From contig NZ_JHVK01000001.1 in assembly GCF_000620105.1 (NCBI RefSeq), positions 248,001-312,000 of the forward strand: a stretch of 64,000 nt of DNA, in the 5' to 3' direction. Source of the DNA: Microvirgula aerodenitrificans DSM 15089. Lineage in GTDB: Bacteria; Pseudomonadota; Gammaproteobacteria; Burkholderiales; Aquaspirillaceae. The position numbers and the translations under genes were made by a program. Below are positions 1 to 8,171 of this stretch, piece by piece (positions within the stretch are counted from its first letter, which is position 1; the number at the start of each line of letters is the position of its first letter). The notes below the pieces were generated by a model that saw only the letters and a program-made list of their open reading frames with translations, ran no database searches and had not been told where the DNA came from.

Positions 1-423
1 GCGCGACAGGCCGCTGATCAGGGTCAGCGAGCGCATCAGCAGCAGGATCGAATAGACCGACAGCGCGAAGTTCAGCCCCTGGCTGACATCCGGCGGCAGC
101 CAGCTGGTCAGCGGCGTCAGCAACTGCGGGGCGTAGGTCAGCACGATCAGGCCGAACAGCGGTGCCGGCCGTTCCCAGCCGGCGTGCTTCATCCAGCCGC
201 CGATAAACACCATGAACAGCAGCGTTTCCGCCCAGGTCAGGATGATGAAGAACAGCATCCGCGTGCCGGCGCCGGCCACGAAGCCGACCGCCTCGTTGCT
301 GGCGGCCGAGGTGATGCCGACCAGCGTCAGCAGCAGCGCACTCTGCCAGAACGGATACTGGTAGGCCTCCAGCGTCCAGATGCGGAAGCGGGCCAGTTCC
401 AGCGCGTCGTCGATCAGTCGCAT
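1..423 (-). CDS. Multi-pass membrane protein, unknown function (partial, C-terminus outside window)
   Basis: The minus frame stays open from an ATG at 423-421 to the window edge, giving 141 residues with no stop. The protein opens with a short amphipathic head ([16 protein letters not shown]). It then shows four or so hydrophobic stretches, around residues 28-45, 55-75, 88-108 and 118-135, separated by short polar loops, so it is an inner-membrane protein. The general look, with a leading ARFRIW-type amphipathic segment, recalls Yip1-type membrane proteins, but I cannot assign a family. Its ATG overlaps the purU stop as TGATG, so it is probably translated from the same mRNA by coupling. Confidence 0.6.
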   Translation of the reverse strand, partial: MRLIDDALELARFRIWTLEAYQYPFWQSALLLTLVGITSAASNEAVGFVAGAGTRMLFFIILTWAETLLFMVFIGGWMKHAGWERPAPLFGLIVLTYAPQLLTPLTSWLPPDVSQGLNFALSVYSILLLMRSLTLISGLSR

Positions 424-1283
424 CAGTCGAACACGACCGTCTTGTTGCAGTACGACAGCACGCGGTTGTCCACATGCCAGCGCACGGCGCGCGACAGCAC
501 GACCTTTTCCAGATCGCGGCCTTTTTCGATCAGCGCGTCGACCGCGTCGCGGTGCGAAATGCGGGCCACTTCCTGCTCGATGATCGGGCCTTCGTCGAGA
601 TCCTGGGTTACATAGTGGCTGGTGGCGCCGATCAGCTTCACGCCGCGGGCGTGGGCGCGATGGTACGGTTTGGCGCCGTCGAAGGCCGGCAGGAAACTGT
701 GGTGGATATTGATGACGCGGTTCGGGTAGCGACGGACGAAGTCGGCCGACAGCACCTGCATGTAGCGCGCCAGCACCACGAAATCGATACCGGCTTCTTC
801 CAGCAGGCGGAACTGCTCGGCTTCGGCTTCGGCCTTGTTGTCGCGGGTGACCGGCACGACATGGAACGGAATGCCGTTGAACTCGACCAGCCGGCGGCAG
901 TCTTCATGATTCGAGATCACCAGCGGGATGTCGCAGCCGAGCTCGCCGATGCGCCAGCGGTGCAGCAGGTCGACCAGGCAGTGCTCGTACTTCGACACGA
1001 AGATCGCCATCCGCGGCTTGCGCGACGACAGCGACACGTTCCAGTCCATCCGGTGCTCGTCGGCGATCGGCTGGAACGCGGCGGCAAAGCTTTCCATCGG
1101 CAGGGTGAAACCGTCCAGATCCCATTCCACGCGCATCAGGAACAGGTTCTCGCCGGCATCCTGATGCTGGTCGGCATGCAGGATGTTGGCGTTGTAGGTC
1201 ATCAGGAAATTGGCGATGGCCGCGACCAGACCCTTCTGGTCCGGGCAGCTCATCAACAGCGTGGCGGAATGTTGTTCGCTCAT
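423..1283 (-). CDS. purU: Formyltetrahydrofolate deformylase
   Basis: PurU hydrolyses 10-formyl-tetrahydrofolate to formate and tetrahydrofolate, balancing the one-carbon pool and supplying formate for purine synthesis. The 286-residue product matches the family length. It has an N-terminal ACT domain (about residues 5-85, starting [18 protein letters not shown]) and a C-terminal formyltransferase-fold domain (about 90-286). The catalytic region is seen in [10 protein letters not shown] and in [13 protein letters not shown], whose Asp belongs to the catalytic set. I chose the ATG at 1283 ([10 protein letters not shown]). An in-frame GTG seven codons upstream is possible but falls next to a hairpin. 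It lies downstream of folD in the same direction, a sensible folate pairing. Confidence 0.95.
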   Translation of the reverse strand: MSEQHSATLLMSCPDQKGLVAAIANFLMTYNANILHADQHQDAGENLFLMRVEWDLDGFTLPMESFAAAFQPIADEHRMDWNVSLSSRKPRMAIFVSKYEHCLVDLLHRWRIGELGCDIPLVISNHEDCRRLVEFNGIPFHVVPVTRDNKAEAEAEQFRLLEEAGIDFVVLARYMQVLSADFVRRYPNRVINIHHSFLPAFDGAKPYHRAHARGVKLIGATSHYVTQDLDEGPIIEQEVARISHRDAVDALIEKGRDLEKVVLSRAVRWHVDNRVLSYCNKTVVFD

Positions 1284-1304
1284 GATCAATCTGTATAAAT
1301 GCAC

Positions 1305-1331
1305 GACGGGCTGCCCGAAAAGCAGCCCGTC
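1305..1331 (-). terminator. Stem-loop between folD and purU
   Basis: A perfect 10-bp stem (GACGGGCTGC/GCAGCCCGTC) with a 7-nt loop lies between the folD stop and the purU start. No clear U-tract follows on the minus strand, so it could be a weak terminator, an attenuator or an mRNA-stabilising hairpin. Confidence 0.45.
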
Positions 1332-1362
1332 TCAATATCGTAAGGCGGGAGTGCGCGCGAGG

Positions 1363-2214
1363 TTACGCGTTGCGGTTGGCGGCGTCGAGGGTGTTCTGCA
1401 GCAGCGTGGCGACGGTCATCAGGCCCACGCCACCCGGCACCGGCGTGATCCAGCTCGCGCGTTCGCGCGCGGCGTCGAAATCGACGTCGCCGGCCAGCTT
1501 GCCGTTGTCGAGGCGGTTGATGCCGACGTCAATGACCACGGCGCCCGGCTTGATCCAGTCACCCTTGACGAAATGCGGGATGCCGACGGCGGCAACGACC
1601 AGGTCGGCGTCGCGCACCCTGGCCGGCAGGTCGCGGGTCTGGCTGTGGCAGATGGTCACGGTGGCGCGTTCCATCAGCAGTTCCAGCGCCATCGGCCGGC
1701 CGACGATATTCGACTGGCCGATCACCACGGCATTCATGCCCTTCACGTTGATGCCGGTGTGTTCGAGCATGATCATCACCCCGCGCGGCGTGCACGGGCG
1801 CATCAGCGGCATCTTCACCAGCAGACGACCCATGTTGTACGGGTGGAAACCGTCGACGTCCTTGTGCGGCGCAATGCGCTCGATCACGGTTTCCGACGCG
1901 ATGTGCTCCGGCAGCGGCAGCTGCACCAGAATGCCGTCGACGTCGTCGCGTGCATTCAACTGGTCGATCAGTGCCAGCAGCTCGGCTTCGGTGGTGGTGG
2001 CCGGCAGGTCATGGGCGACCGAGGTGATGCCGACCTTCTCGCACGAGCGCTTCTTGTTGCGCACATAGACTTCCGAGGCCGGATTGTTGCCGACCAGGAT
2101 GACCGCGAGGCACGGCGCGCGTTTGCCTGCATCGAGACGAATTTTTACGCCGTTTTCCACCCGGTCGAGCAGATCTGCGGAAATGGTTTTTCCATCAATC
2201 AGTTGTGCCGTCAT
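1363..2214 (-). CDS. folD: Bifunctional methylenetetrahydrofolate dehydrogenase / methenyltetrahydrofolate cyclohydrolase
   Basis: FolD interconverts 5,10-methylene- and 10-formyl-tetrahydrofolate with NADP in the cytoplasm. The 283-residue product has the family motifs: [14 protein letters not shown] (containing the catalytic Lys), PLPEHI, a PCTPRGVM loop, the nucleotide-binding [14 protein letters not shown], and the C-terminal [11 protein letters not shown] chose the ATG at 2214 (MTAQLIDGK), the usual family start. The frame is open for 21 more codons upstream, but that stretch has no family similarity. It is transcribed towards purU with an 80-bp gap that contains a hairpin. Confidence 0.97.
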   Translation of the reverse strand: MTAQLIDGKTISADLLDRVENGVKIRLDAGKRAPCLAVILVGNNPASEVYVRNKKRSCEKVGITSVAHDLPATTTEAELLALIDQLNARDDVDGILVQLPLPEHIASETVIERIAPHKDVDGFHPYNMGRLLVKMPLMRPCTPRGVMIMLEHTGINVKGMNAVVIGQSNIVGRPMALELLMERATVTICHSQTRDLPARVRDADLVVAAVGIPHFVKGDWIKPGAVVIDVGINRLDNGKLAGDVDFDAARERASWITPVPGGVGLMTVATLLQNTLDAANRNA

Positions 2215-2283
2215 GCCCTTGCTTTCACACCAGAAACCGAAAAGCGGATTTTCGCATTTTTTGGGCTTTTTGCTCAACAGGTG

Positions 2284-2312
2284 TTGACAGGAATCGTCCG
2301 GGTTTTTATAGT
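2284..2312 (+). promoter_or_regulatory. Sigma70 promoter of the tRNA operon
   Basis: TTGACA at 2284-2289 and TATAGT at 2307-2312 are separated by exactly 17 bp. The tRNA-Pro 5' end lies 15 bp after the -10 element. This is a near-consensus housekeeping promoter, as expected for stable RNA genes. Confidence 0.85.
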
Positions 2313-2326
2313 GGCGTCCTCTTGTT

Positions 2327-2404
2327 CGGGGCGTAGCGCAGCCTGGTTAGCGCACCTGATTTGGGATCAGGGGGTCGTGAGTTCGAATCCCACCGCCCCG
2401 ACCA
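2327..2404 (+). tRNA. tRNA-Pro (TGG)
   Basis: The sequence folds as a cloverleaf with acceptor arms CGGGGCG/CGCCCCG and a TTCGAAT T-loop. The anticodon stem CCTGA/TCAGG holds the loop TTTGGGA (anticodon TGG). A genomically encoded CCA is present. It is the first of three tRNAs in one transcript. Confidence 0.95.
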
Positions 2405-2429
2405 TTCAAGGCAACGCCCGACGGTCCGT

Positions 2430-2506
2430 GCGCCCGTAGCTCAGTTGGATAGAGCATCGGCCTTCTAAGCCGAGGGTCACAGGTTCGAATCCTGTCGGGC
2501 GCGCCA
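2430..2506 (+). tRNA. tRNA-Arg (TCT)
   Basis: 77 nt with acceptor GCGCCCG/CGGGCGC, D-arm TAGCTCAGTTGGATAGAGC, anticodon loop CTTCTAA (TCT), T-arm with GGTTCGAATCC, and an encoded GCCA 3' end. It reads AGA/AGG codons, which are rare in a high-GC genome. Confidence 0.95.
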
Positions 2507-2548
2507 CTCGGAGTGGTCAGCAGCAAGAGTTGTAGTACCGGTTTCTGT

Positions 2549-2625
2549 GGTGGATGTAGCTCAGTTGGTAGAGTCCTGGATTGTGATTCCAGTTGTCGTG
2601 GGTTCGAGCCCCATCATCCACCCCA
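2549..2625 (+). tRNA. tRNA-His (GTG)
   Basis: 77 nt with the extra 5' G typical of tRNA-His, so that the 8-bp acceptor is GGTGGATG/CATCCACC. Anticodon loop TTGTGAT (GTG), T-loop TTCGAGC and an encoded CCA are visible. It is the last tRNA of the operon. Confidence 0.95.
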
Positions 2626-2630
2626 AAATT

Positions 2631-2666
2631 CACAAGCCCCTGATTCAGCAGAATCAGGGGCTTGTG
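2631..2666 (+). terminator. Terminator of the tRNA operon
   Basis: A perfect 16-bp stem (CACAAGCCCCTGATTC and its complement) with an AGCA loop starts 5 nt after tRNA-His. The T-tract is short (TCGTTTC), but stem strength and position make termination the likely role. Confidence 0.75.
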
Positions 2667-2810
2667 TCGTTTCGGACGTTGTGGCGCCTGCTGGTCCAGG
2701 CTGAATTTCGGAAGATGATTTTGTGTTTTCGGAACTTGACCTGTTGTCGTGAGGTCACCGGACCGGCTTGGCGACCCTTGCTCGTCGTCTGTCGTAGTGC
2801 CGTTCGATCA

Positions 2811-2839
2811 GTGTTCCCCGCGTGCGCGGGGATGAACCG
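2811..2839 (+). CRISPR. Solitary type I-E CRISPR repeat (orphan)
   Basis: A single 29-nt unit begins GTGTTCCCCGCG and ends CGCGGGGATGAACCG, with the 7-bp CCCCGCG/CGCGGGG palindrome of type I-E repeats. From established knowledge this is a common form of that repeat class. The next 32 nt (2840-2871) begin with G and could be one spacer, but no second repeat follows at the expected position, nor one 61 nt upstream. No cas gene is visible in the window. It is probably a remnant of an array or a transposed single repeat. Confidence 0.7.
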
Positions 2840-2907
2840 GGCATTCGTCTCGCTGTACTTGAAAGCCGGCATGCCGATGCCGCTTGAATGGCTCGGCGGC
2901 AGAATGC

Positions 2908-3249
2908 CTATGCAGCGTGCTCAGCGTACTCTTCGATAGCTTCGGCTACCCACTCATTCAGGCTTTTCCCCTGTGCGGCTGCAGAAACGGCGGCCGCAGA
3001 ATGAGTGGCCGGATCAATGCGCACGTTGAATTTGCCAGAATAGGACTTGTAGGGCTCGATACCCTTTTCCGTGCACATAGCCAAGTAAACCCGGAGAGAG
3101 GTTTCGCCCTCGGCCTTGAGGCTGGCGACATCCGCCGCATAGAAGTCGGCTCCGCCGCTCAGACCGATGAACTCGCCGCGGAACATCTCGATTTCGGGAT
3201 CGTAGGCAATGACGGCCTTCTGGCCATTGATGATCATGATGTTGTTCAT
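2908..3249 (-). CDS. hicB: HicB-family antitoxin
   Basis: This 113-residue protein is a type II antitoxin. Its N-terminal part is a partially degraded RNase H-like fold (MIINGQKAVIAYDPEIEMFRGEF), and its C-terminus is a ribbon-helix-helix DNA-binding segment (about residues 75-108, FNVRIDPATHSAAAVSAAAQ then KSLNEWVAEAIEEYA). HicB proteins bind HicA and repress the operon. The ATG at 3249 overlaps the ancestral hicA stop as ATGA. Because of the G-run in hicA, the present reading frame of the toxin runs straight into hicB, so a HicA'-HicB fusion of 198 residues is also encoded. hicB itself is intact. Confidence 0.88.
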   Translation of the reverse strand: MNNIMIINGQKAVIAYDPEIEMFRGEFIGLSGGADFYAADVASLKAEGETSLRVYLAMCTEKGIEPYKSYSGKFNVRIDPATHSAAAVSAAAQGKSLNEWVAEAIEEYAEHAA

Positions 3250-3504
3250 GGCTTGACTCCGTTTTCTTCCAACCACTTGCGGACTGATACTACGGCACCC
3301 TTGTCTGTCTCCGGTGACGGGGGGGGGGGGGGGGTGAAACACGCGCACCGACCCGAACAGCGTCACGCCGATGCGCGAACCCTCGCGCTCTTCCACCGTG
3401 GCACCCAGTTCGACGAGCAGGGCCTCAATCTCTTTCCAGCAGATGTTGCCGCTGACGGGGCGCTTGAAGATCAGTTCCAGCGTGGATTGGTATCTGCGTT
3501 TCAT
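3246..3504 (-). pseudogene. hicA: HicA-family mRNA interferase toxin, frameshifted at a G16 run
   Basis: The first 57 or so codons read as a classic HicA double-stranded-RNA-binding-like toxin: TLELIFKRPVSGN, then IEALLVELGATVEEREGSR, then VRVFH. The catalytic-type His sits in the GSRIGVTLFGSVRVFH region. A run of 16 G (3319-3334 on the plus strand) follows. With 15 C after the CAC codon, the frame changes and reads into hicB. One base fewer, or two more, restores SPETDKGAVVSVRKWLEENGVKP and a TGA overlapping the hicB ATG. The gene is therefore off, either by mutation, by phase variation, or by a sequencing error in the homopolymer. Confidence 0.85.
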
Positions 3505-3512
3505 TGATTTAT

Positions 3513-3533
3513 GGTACCAAATTGTAGTACCAA
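3513..3533 (-). promoter_or_regulatory. Candidate HicB operator upstream of hicA
   Basis: Two copies of TACCAA (3515-3520 and 3528-3533) lie 13 bp apart, and GGTAC/GTACC also forms an inverted repeat. The site ends about 9 bp upstream of the hicA ATG. Short repeats at this place fit ribbon-helix-helix autoregulation by HicB. This is inferred from position and symmetry. Confidence 0.45.
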
Positions 3534-3619
3534 GTCAAACCATTGATGGGTAGATGCGGCGGCTGGTGTCGGTGTTGACCTTCCACCGGCATGGGGCTTT
3601 GTTTTTTTGGGGGCGCCCC

Positions 3620-3838
3620 ATGCGACCGGATTTCCAGATCCTTGCCGATGGCAAGGACACTACCGCCACGTTCCGTGACCGTCTGATCAGCCTGCGCATT
3701 ACCGACAAGGCCGGCCTGGAGAGCGATGAGGTCGAGGTCACGCTCGATGACCGGGATAGTGCCATCGATTGCCGCCCGCAACAGGCTGACCCCCGTGTGC
3801 CAGGTTTAAAGCCGCCATCGACCGCCTCGACCAGATGA
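3620..3838 (+). pseudogene. Fragment of phage late control protein D (P2 gpD-like)
   Basis: From an ATG at 3620 about 60 codons read RPDFQILADGKDTTATFRDR, then LISLRITDKAGLESDEVEV, then LDDRD. This is the typical N-terminus of P2-family tail protein D, which is normally more than 300 residues. After residue 60 or so the frame loses similarity and ends at 3838. A second open stretch in another frame (about 3809-3870, ending SDLHFIIL then TGA) may be a further remnant that I do not recognise. No other phage genes are visible, so this is a scar of a Mu/P2-like prophage. Confidence 0.75.
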
Positions 3839-3922
3839 ACGAGAGCGACCTGCACTTCATTATCCTGTGACCGGCCGGGGTGTGACGCCGGCGCCACAAA
3901 CCCTTTCTGGCGACAATAAAGA

Positions 3923-3956
3923 ACCCCTGCAAAATTCCGGGTTTTTATGCAGGGGT
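3923..3956 (+). terminator. Stem-loop after the phage fragment
   Basis: ACCCCTGC (3923-3930) pairs with GCAGGGGT (3949-3956) around a loop that contains TTTTT. It lies between the phage scar and the 3' end of the XRE regulator gene, and can act for either side. Confidence 0.45.
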
Positions 3957-4004
3957 CAGATGAGAATCAATGGGGTAGCGGCAAGTGGCCACCGGTGAGT
4001 CCGG

Positions 4005-4868
4005 TCATGGTCCCCCGTCTTCCGCGATCCGCTTCAACGCCCGCTCGCTGTCGGCATCGACCGGTACGTACACCAGCAAACGATCGCCGTTTCTTGGTGC
4101 CGACCACCAATTGACCTGCTGTAGCTCCAGCACACCAACGAGCGGGTGGCGGAAGCGTTTGCTCTGGTTCTCGATGCTGCGCACCTCATTGCGCTGCCAG
4201 GTGTCGCGGAAGTCGGCGGAGATGCTGAGAAAACGCTGCAATTGCGCGCCCCATTGCGGGTCTTCCAGATGGCCGGCCATGGCGGCGCGGAACGAGGCGA
4301 CCATGCGCGGCAGGATATCGTTCCAGTCGGCCAGCCGGCTGCGCCAGACCGGGTGGGTCAGCGCCAGATAAATGCAGTTGCGATCCTCATGCGGGACCTG
4401 CGTCAGATCGACGCCGATCAGGCGGCTGTAGGCCGGGTTGTAGCCGAGGATGTCGAAGCGGGCATTCTGGATCAGGGCCGGCAGCGGATCGAGCTGGTCG
4501 AGCAGGATGCGGGAAGCGGTCGACAGCCGTTCGCAGGAGGGCGCGTGGGGCGCAACCGGTTCACCGAGGCCGGCAAGGGCGAACAGATGGCGGGTTTCCG
4601 CCGCACTGCACTGCAGGGCGACGGCAATGGCGCCGAGCGATCTGGCCGAGGCCTGGATCGGCCGGCCCTGTTCCAGCCAGGTGTACCAGGTGACGCCGAC
4701 CTCGGCCAGCTGGGCGACTTCTTCCCGGCGCAGGCCCGGGGTGCGGCGGCGACCGACGCGCGGCAGGCCAAGGCGGACCGGGTCCAGACTTTCCCTGCGG
4801 CTGCGCAGAAAGGTACCCAGTTCGCGGGTGCGGTGGGCGGCGGCGTCGGTCTGGGGGGCGCTGGGCAT
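4005..4868 (-). CDS. XRE-family transcriptional regulator with MmyB-like ligand-binding domain
   Basis: 287 residues. An N-terminal helix-turn-helix (about residues 10-80) shows the family signature RRTPGLRREEVAQLAEVGVT followed by WYTWLEQGR. The C-terminal two-thirds is the MmyB-type PAS-like sensor domain (LIQNARFDILGYNPA, then HPVWR, LVASFRAAM-like and RFRHPLVGVLEL elements). The bound ligand of these regulators is generally a small hydrophobic molecule; here it is unknown. I chose the ATG at 4868 (MPSAPQTD). The gene is divergent from a truncated MFS transporter at 4982, a common regulator/efflux arrangement. Confidence 0.88.
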   Translation of the reverse strand: MPSAPQTDAAAHRTRELGTFLRSRRESLDPVRLGLPRVGRRRTPGLRREEVAQLAEVGVTWYTWLEQGRPIQASARSLGAIAVALQCSAAETRHLFALAGLGEPVAPHAPSCERLSTASRILLDQLDPLPALIQNARFDILGYNPAYSRLIGVDLTQVPHEDRNCIYLALTHPVWRSRLADWNDILPRMVASFRAAMAGHLEDPQWGAQLQRFLSISADFRDTWQRNEVRSIENQSKRFRHPLVGVLELQQVNWWSAPRNGDRLLVYVPVDADSERALKRIAEDGGP

Positions 4869-4897
4869 GATGGCATTCCGGTGACGGGCAGTTTTTA

Positions 4898-4921
4898 TAC
4901 CAGGATAAGCAAGAACTGGTA
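4898..4921. promoter_or_regulatory. Candidate operator between XRE regulator and MFS gene
   Basis: TACCAG (4898-4903) and CTGGTA (4916-4921) form an inverted repeat with a 12-nt spacer, in the 113-bp divergent intergenic region. Its position suits autoregulation and control of the transporter. The assignment rests on symmetry only. Confidence 0.35.
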
Positions 4922-4981
4922 CCCGGTTAAACGATACGCGATGCTGGCACTTCACTCCAGCCGGAACCACGATTGCATCCC

Positions 4982-6043
4982 ATGAAAAACCCCGTTTACC
5001 CGCCAGCGCTCGGCCGTGCCGGACTGATGATCCTGCTGGCCGGGCAGTTGCTGCCGATGATCGACTTCTCCATTGTCAATGTTGCGCTCGATGCCATCGC
5101 CCGCTCACTGGATGCCACGCCGACACAGCTCGAACTGATCGTCGCCATCTATGGTGTGGCCTTTGCCGTCTGCCTGGCCATGGGTGGCCGGCTTGGCGAC
5201 AATTTTGGCCGGCGGCGGCTGTTCTGCCACGGTGTCTGGCTGTTCGGCTTCGCTTCGCTGCTGTGCGGGCTGGCGGGCACGGTATGGATGCTGTTGCTGC
5301 CGCTGGCACTGGGGCCGGCGCAGCACTGGCCGTGGCCGTGCGTGGCGATGCTGCTGGCGGTGCCGCCACTGCTGTGGGCACTGTGGCGGGTCGAGTTGCG
5401 CCAGGAACGGCGTGGTGCGTTTCCCTTGCTGCCGCCGGCCTTGCTGCGCCTGCCGAGCGTGCGCTTCGGCCTGCTGATCGCCGTGCTGTTCTTCTCGTGC
5501 TGGAGTGGCTTCATGTTCGTGGTGGCGCTGCTGCTGCAGTCCGGAGCCGGATTGTCGCCCTTCCAGTCCGGCAATGCCTTTATCACGCTGGGCGTGATCT
5601 ATTTTCTGGCATCGCTGCAGACTGCGCGGCTGGTCGAGCGTTTCGGCAAGGTGGTGACGCTGCGGCTTGGCTGCGTTGTCCAGATGACCGGCCTGCTGGT
5701 GCTGATGCTGACGCTGAGCCGGGCATGGCCGCAGCTTGGCGTGCTGAGTCTGGTGCCGGGGTCGTTGCTGATCGGCAGCGGGCAGGCCTTGATCGTCAGC
5801 TGCTTTTTCCGCATCGGCCTGTCCGATGTGCCGGTGACCCAGGCCGGTGCCGGCGGGGCCATGCTGACCACGGTGCAGCAGGCCGCTCTGGGGCTGGGGC
5901 CGGCGCTGCTGGGGGCGGTGTTTGCCCACCGCCTGCACGCGACCGGCGGCGACTACCTGCAGGCGGTGCTGACGGCACTGGCTGCCGAGCTGTGCCTGAT
6001 GGCAGTGCTGGTGGCCAGTGCCGTACGCTATCGCTGCCGGTGA
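4982..6043 (+). CDS. MFS transporter of the DHA2 (EmrB/QacA) type with a large internal deletion
   Basis: 353 residues, against about 460-500 for this drug/proton antiporter family. The N-terminus is normal: TM1 with MIDFSIVNVAL, motif A GGRLGDNFGRRR, and TM3 ending CGLAGTVWMLL. The sequence then jumps to LPLALGPAQHWPWP, which normally lies after TM6-7. About 110 residues, including the motif C region (TM5), are therefore missing in frame. The remaining TMs run to the C-terminus. Without motif C, antiport activity is doubtful. The ATG at 4982 has a weak ribosome-binding site. It is divergent from the XRE regulator. Confidence 0.75.
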   Translation: MKNPVYPPALGRAGLMILLAGQLLPMIDFSIVNVALDAIARSLDATPTQLELIVAIYGVAFAVCLAMGGRLGDNFGRRRLFCHGVWLFGFASLLCGLAGTVWMLLLPLALGPAQHWPWPCVAMLLAVPPLLWALWRVELRQERRGAFPLLPPALLRLPSVRFGLLIAVLFFSCWSGFMFVVALLLQSGAGLSPFQSGNAFITLGVIYFLASLQTARLVERFGKVVTLRLGCVVQMTGLLVLMLTLSRAWPQLGVLSLVPGSLLIGSGQALIVSCFFRIGLSDVPVTQAGAGGAMLTTVQQAALGLGPALLGAVFAHRLHATGGDYLQAVLTALAAELCLMAVLVASAVRYRCR

Positions 6044-6056
6044 CGGCAGGTACCGC

Positions 6057-7055
<999 letters not shown>

Positions 7056-7132
7056 TGCGGAGTTTTCCTGGTCAGGTGACGACCCCGGTAGTGTCGCGTG
7101 CTTCATTGCTGGTGATAAGTCCGCTTATGATG

Positions 7133-7157
7133 GATGAACTACTGAGGAAAATTCATC
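7133..7157. promoter_or_regulatory. Candidate LysR operator
   Basis: GATGAA (7133-7138) and TTCATC (7152-7157) form an inverted repeat directly upstream of the LysR ATG, in the region shared with the divergent aldo/keto reductase. This suits an autoregulatory LysR-type site. Support is symmetry and position only. Confidence 0.4.
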
Positions 7158-7158
7158 A

Positions 7159-8094
7159 ATGACCCGATCCGACAACGAGGTTCGCGCCCATGGCCACCAG
7201 GCCCCGCCCGATCTGGGAGAGCTGGAGGCGTTCGCCTGCGTGGCGCGCCATCGCAGCTTTCGCAAGGCCGCCGCCGAGCGGCGGGTGTCGGCGTCGGCGC
7301 TCAGCCATGCACTGCGCGGACTGGAGGCGCGCATGGGCGTGCGTCTGCTGAACCGCACCACGCGCAGCGTCACCCCGACCGAGGCCGGCGAGCGCCTGCT
7401 GGCGCGGCTGGCGCCGGCGCTGCGCGAGATTGGCGAGGCGCTCGACGAGGTCAATCTGTTCCGTGATACGCCCAGCGGCACGCTGCGGCTGAATGTGCCG
7501 CGGGCAGCGGCAAGATTGCTGCTGGCGCCGCTGTTCGCACGCTTTCACCAGGCCTGCCCGCAGGTGCGGCTGGAAGTGGTCACGGATGACGGACTGGTGG
7601 ATATCGTCGCTGGCGGTTTCGATGCCGGCATCCGTTTCGGTGACAGTCTGGCCGGTGACATGGTGGCGCTGCCGCTGGCGCCGGCATCGCGGCTGATTGT
7701 CGTTGCCGCGCCGGCCTACGCCGCACTGCACGGACTGCCGGTCACGCCGGACGAACTGAAGGATCACGCCTGCATCGGCCGTCGCTTCCCTGGTGGCGCG
7801 GTGTATGACTGGGAGTTTGTCCGCCATGGCCGGCCGCTGGCAGTGCAGGTGAATGGACCACTGCTGCTCGACGATGATGTGCTGATCCTCGGCGCAGTGC
7901 TGGACGGCATCGGCCTGGCCTATATGTACGAGGCCATGGTGGCGGACGCACTTGCCGACGGGCGGCTGCTGCGCGTGCTCGACAGCTATTGCCTGCCGCC
8001 GCTGGACTTCTTTCTCTATTACCCGGGCCGGCGGCAGATGCCGGCCACGCTGCGGGCGTTTATCGGGCTGTTGCGTCCAGCCGTTGCCGGCTGA
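7159..8094 (+). CDS. LysR-family transcriptional regulator
   Basis: 311 residues. The winged helix-turn-helix is at about residues 18-77 (LEAFACVARHRSFRKAAAER, then LSHALRGLEARMGVRLLNRT). A periplasmic-binding-protein-like effector domain follows (about 105-305, TLRLNVPRAAARLLLAPLF, FDAGIRFGDSLAGDM). It resembles the LysR group that controls divergently encoded oxidoreductases, here the aldo/keto reductase at 6057-7055. The start at 7159 keeps a 10-15 residue N-terminal extension; an internal start cannot be excluded. Confidence 0.92.
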   Translation: MTRSDNEVRAHGHQAPPDLGELEAFACVARHRSFRKAAAERRVSASALSHALRGLEARMGVRLLNRTTRSVTPTEAGERLLARLAPALREIGEALDEVNLFRDTPSGTLRLNVPRAAARLLLAPLFARFHQACPQVRLEVVTDDGLVDIVAGGFDAGIRFGDSLAGDMVALPLAPASRLIVVAAPAYAALHGLPVTPDELKDHACIGRRFPGGAVYDWEFVRHGRPLAVQVNGPLLLDDDVLILGAVLDGIGLAYMYEAMVADALADGRLLRVLDSYCLPPLDFFLYYPGRRQMPATLRAFIGLLRPAVAG

Positions 8095-8171
8095 CGGCCT
8101 CGTGCGGAAATGAAAACGCCGCCGGTGCAGGAACGTCTCCCGCGCCGGCGGCGCCTGTCGGGCGGAGCGGA

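Noticed and set aside
3809-3870. Short frame ending SDLHFIIL after the gpD fragment as a separate gene
   Set aside because: It has only about 20 codons, no start with a ribosome-binding site, and no family I recognise; treated as part of the phage scar.
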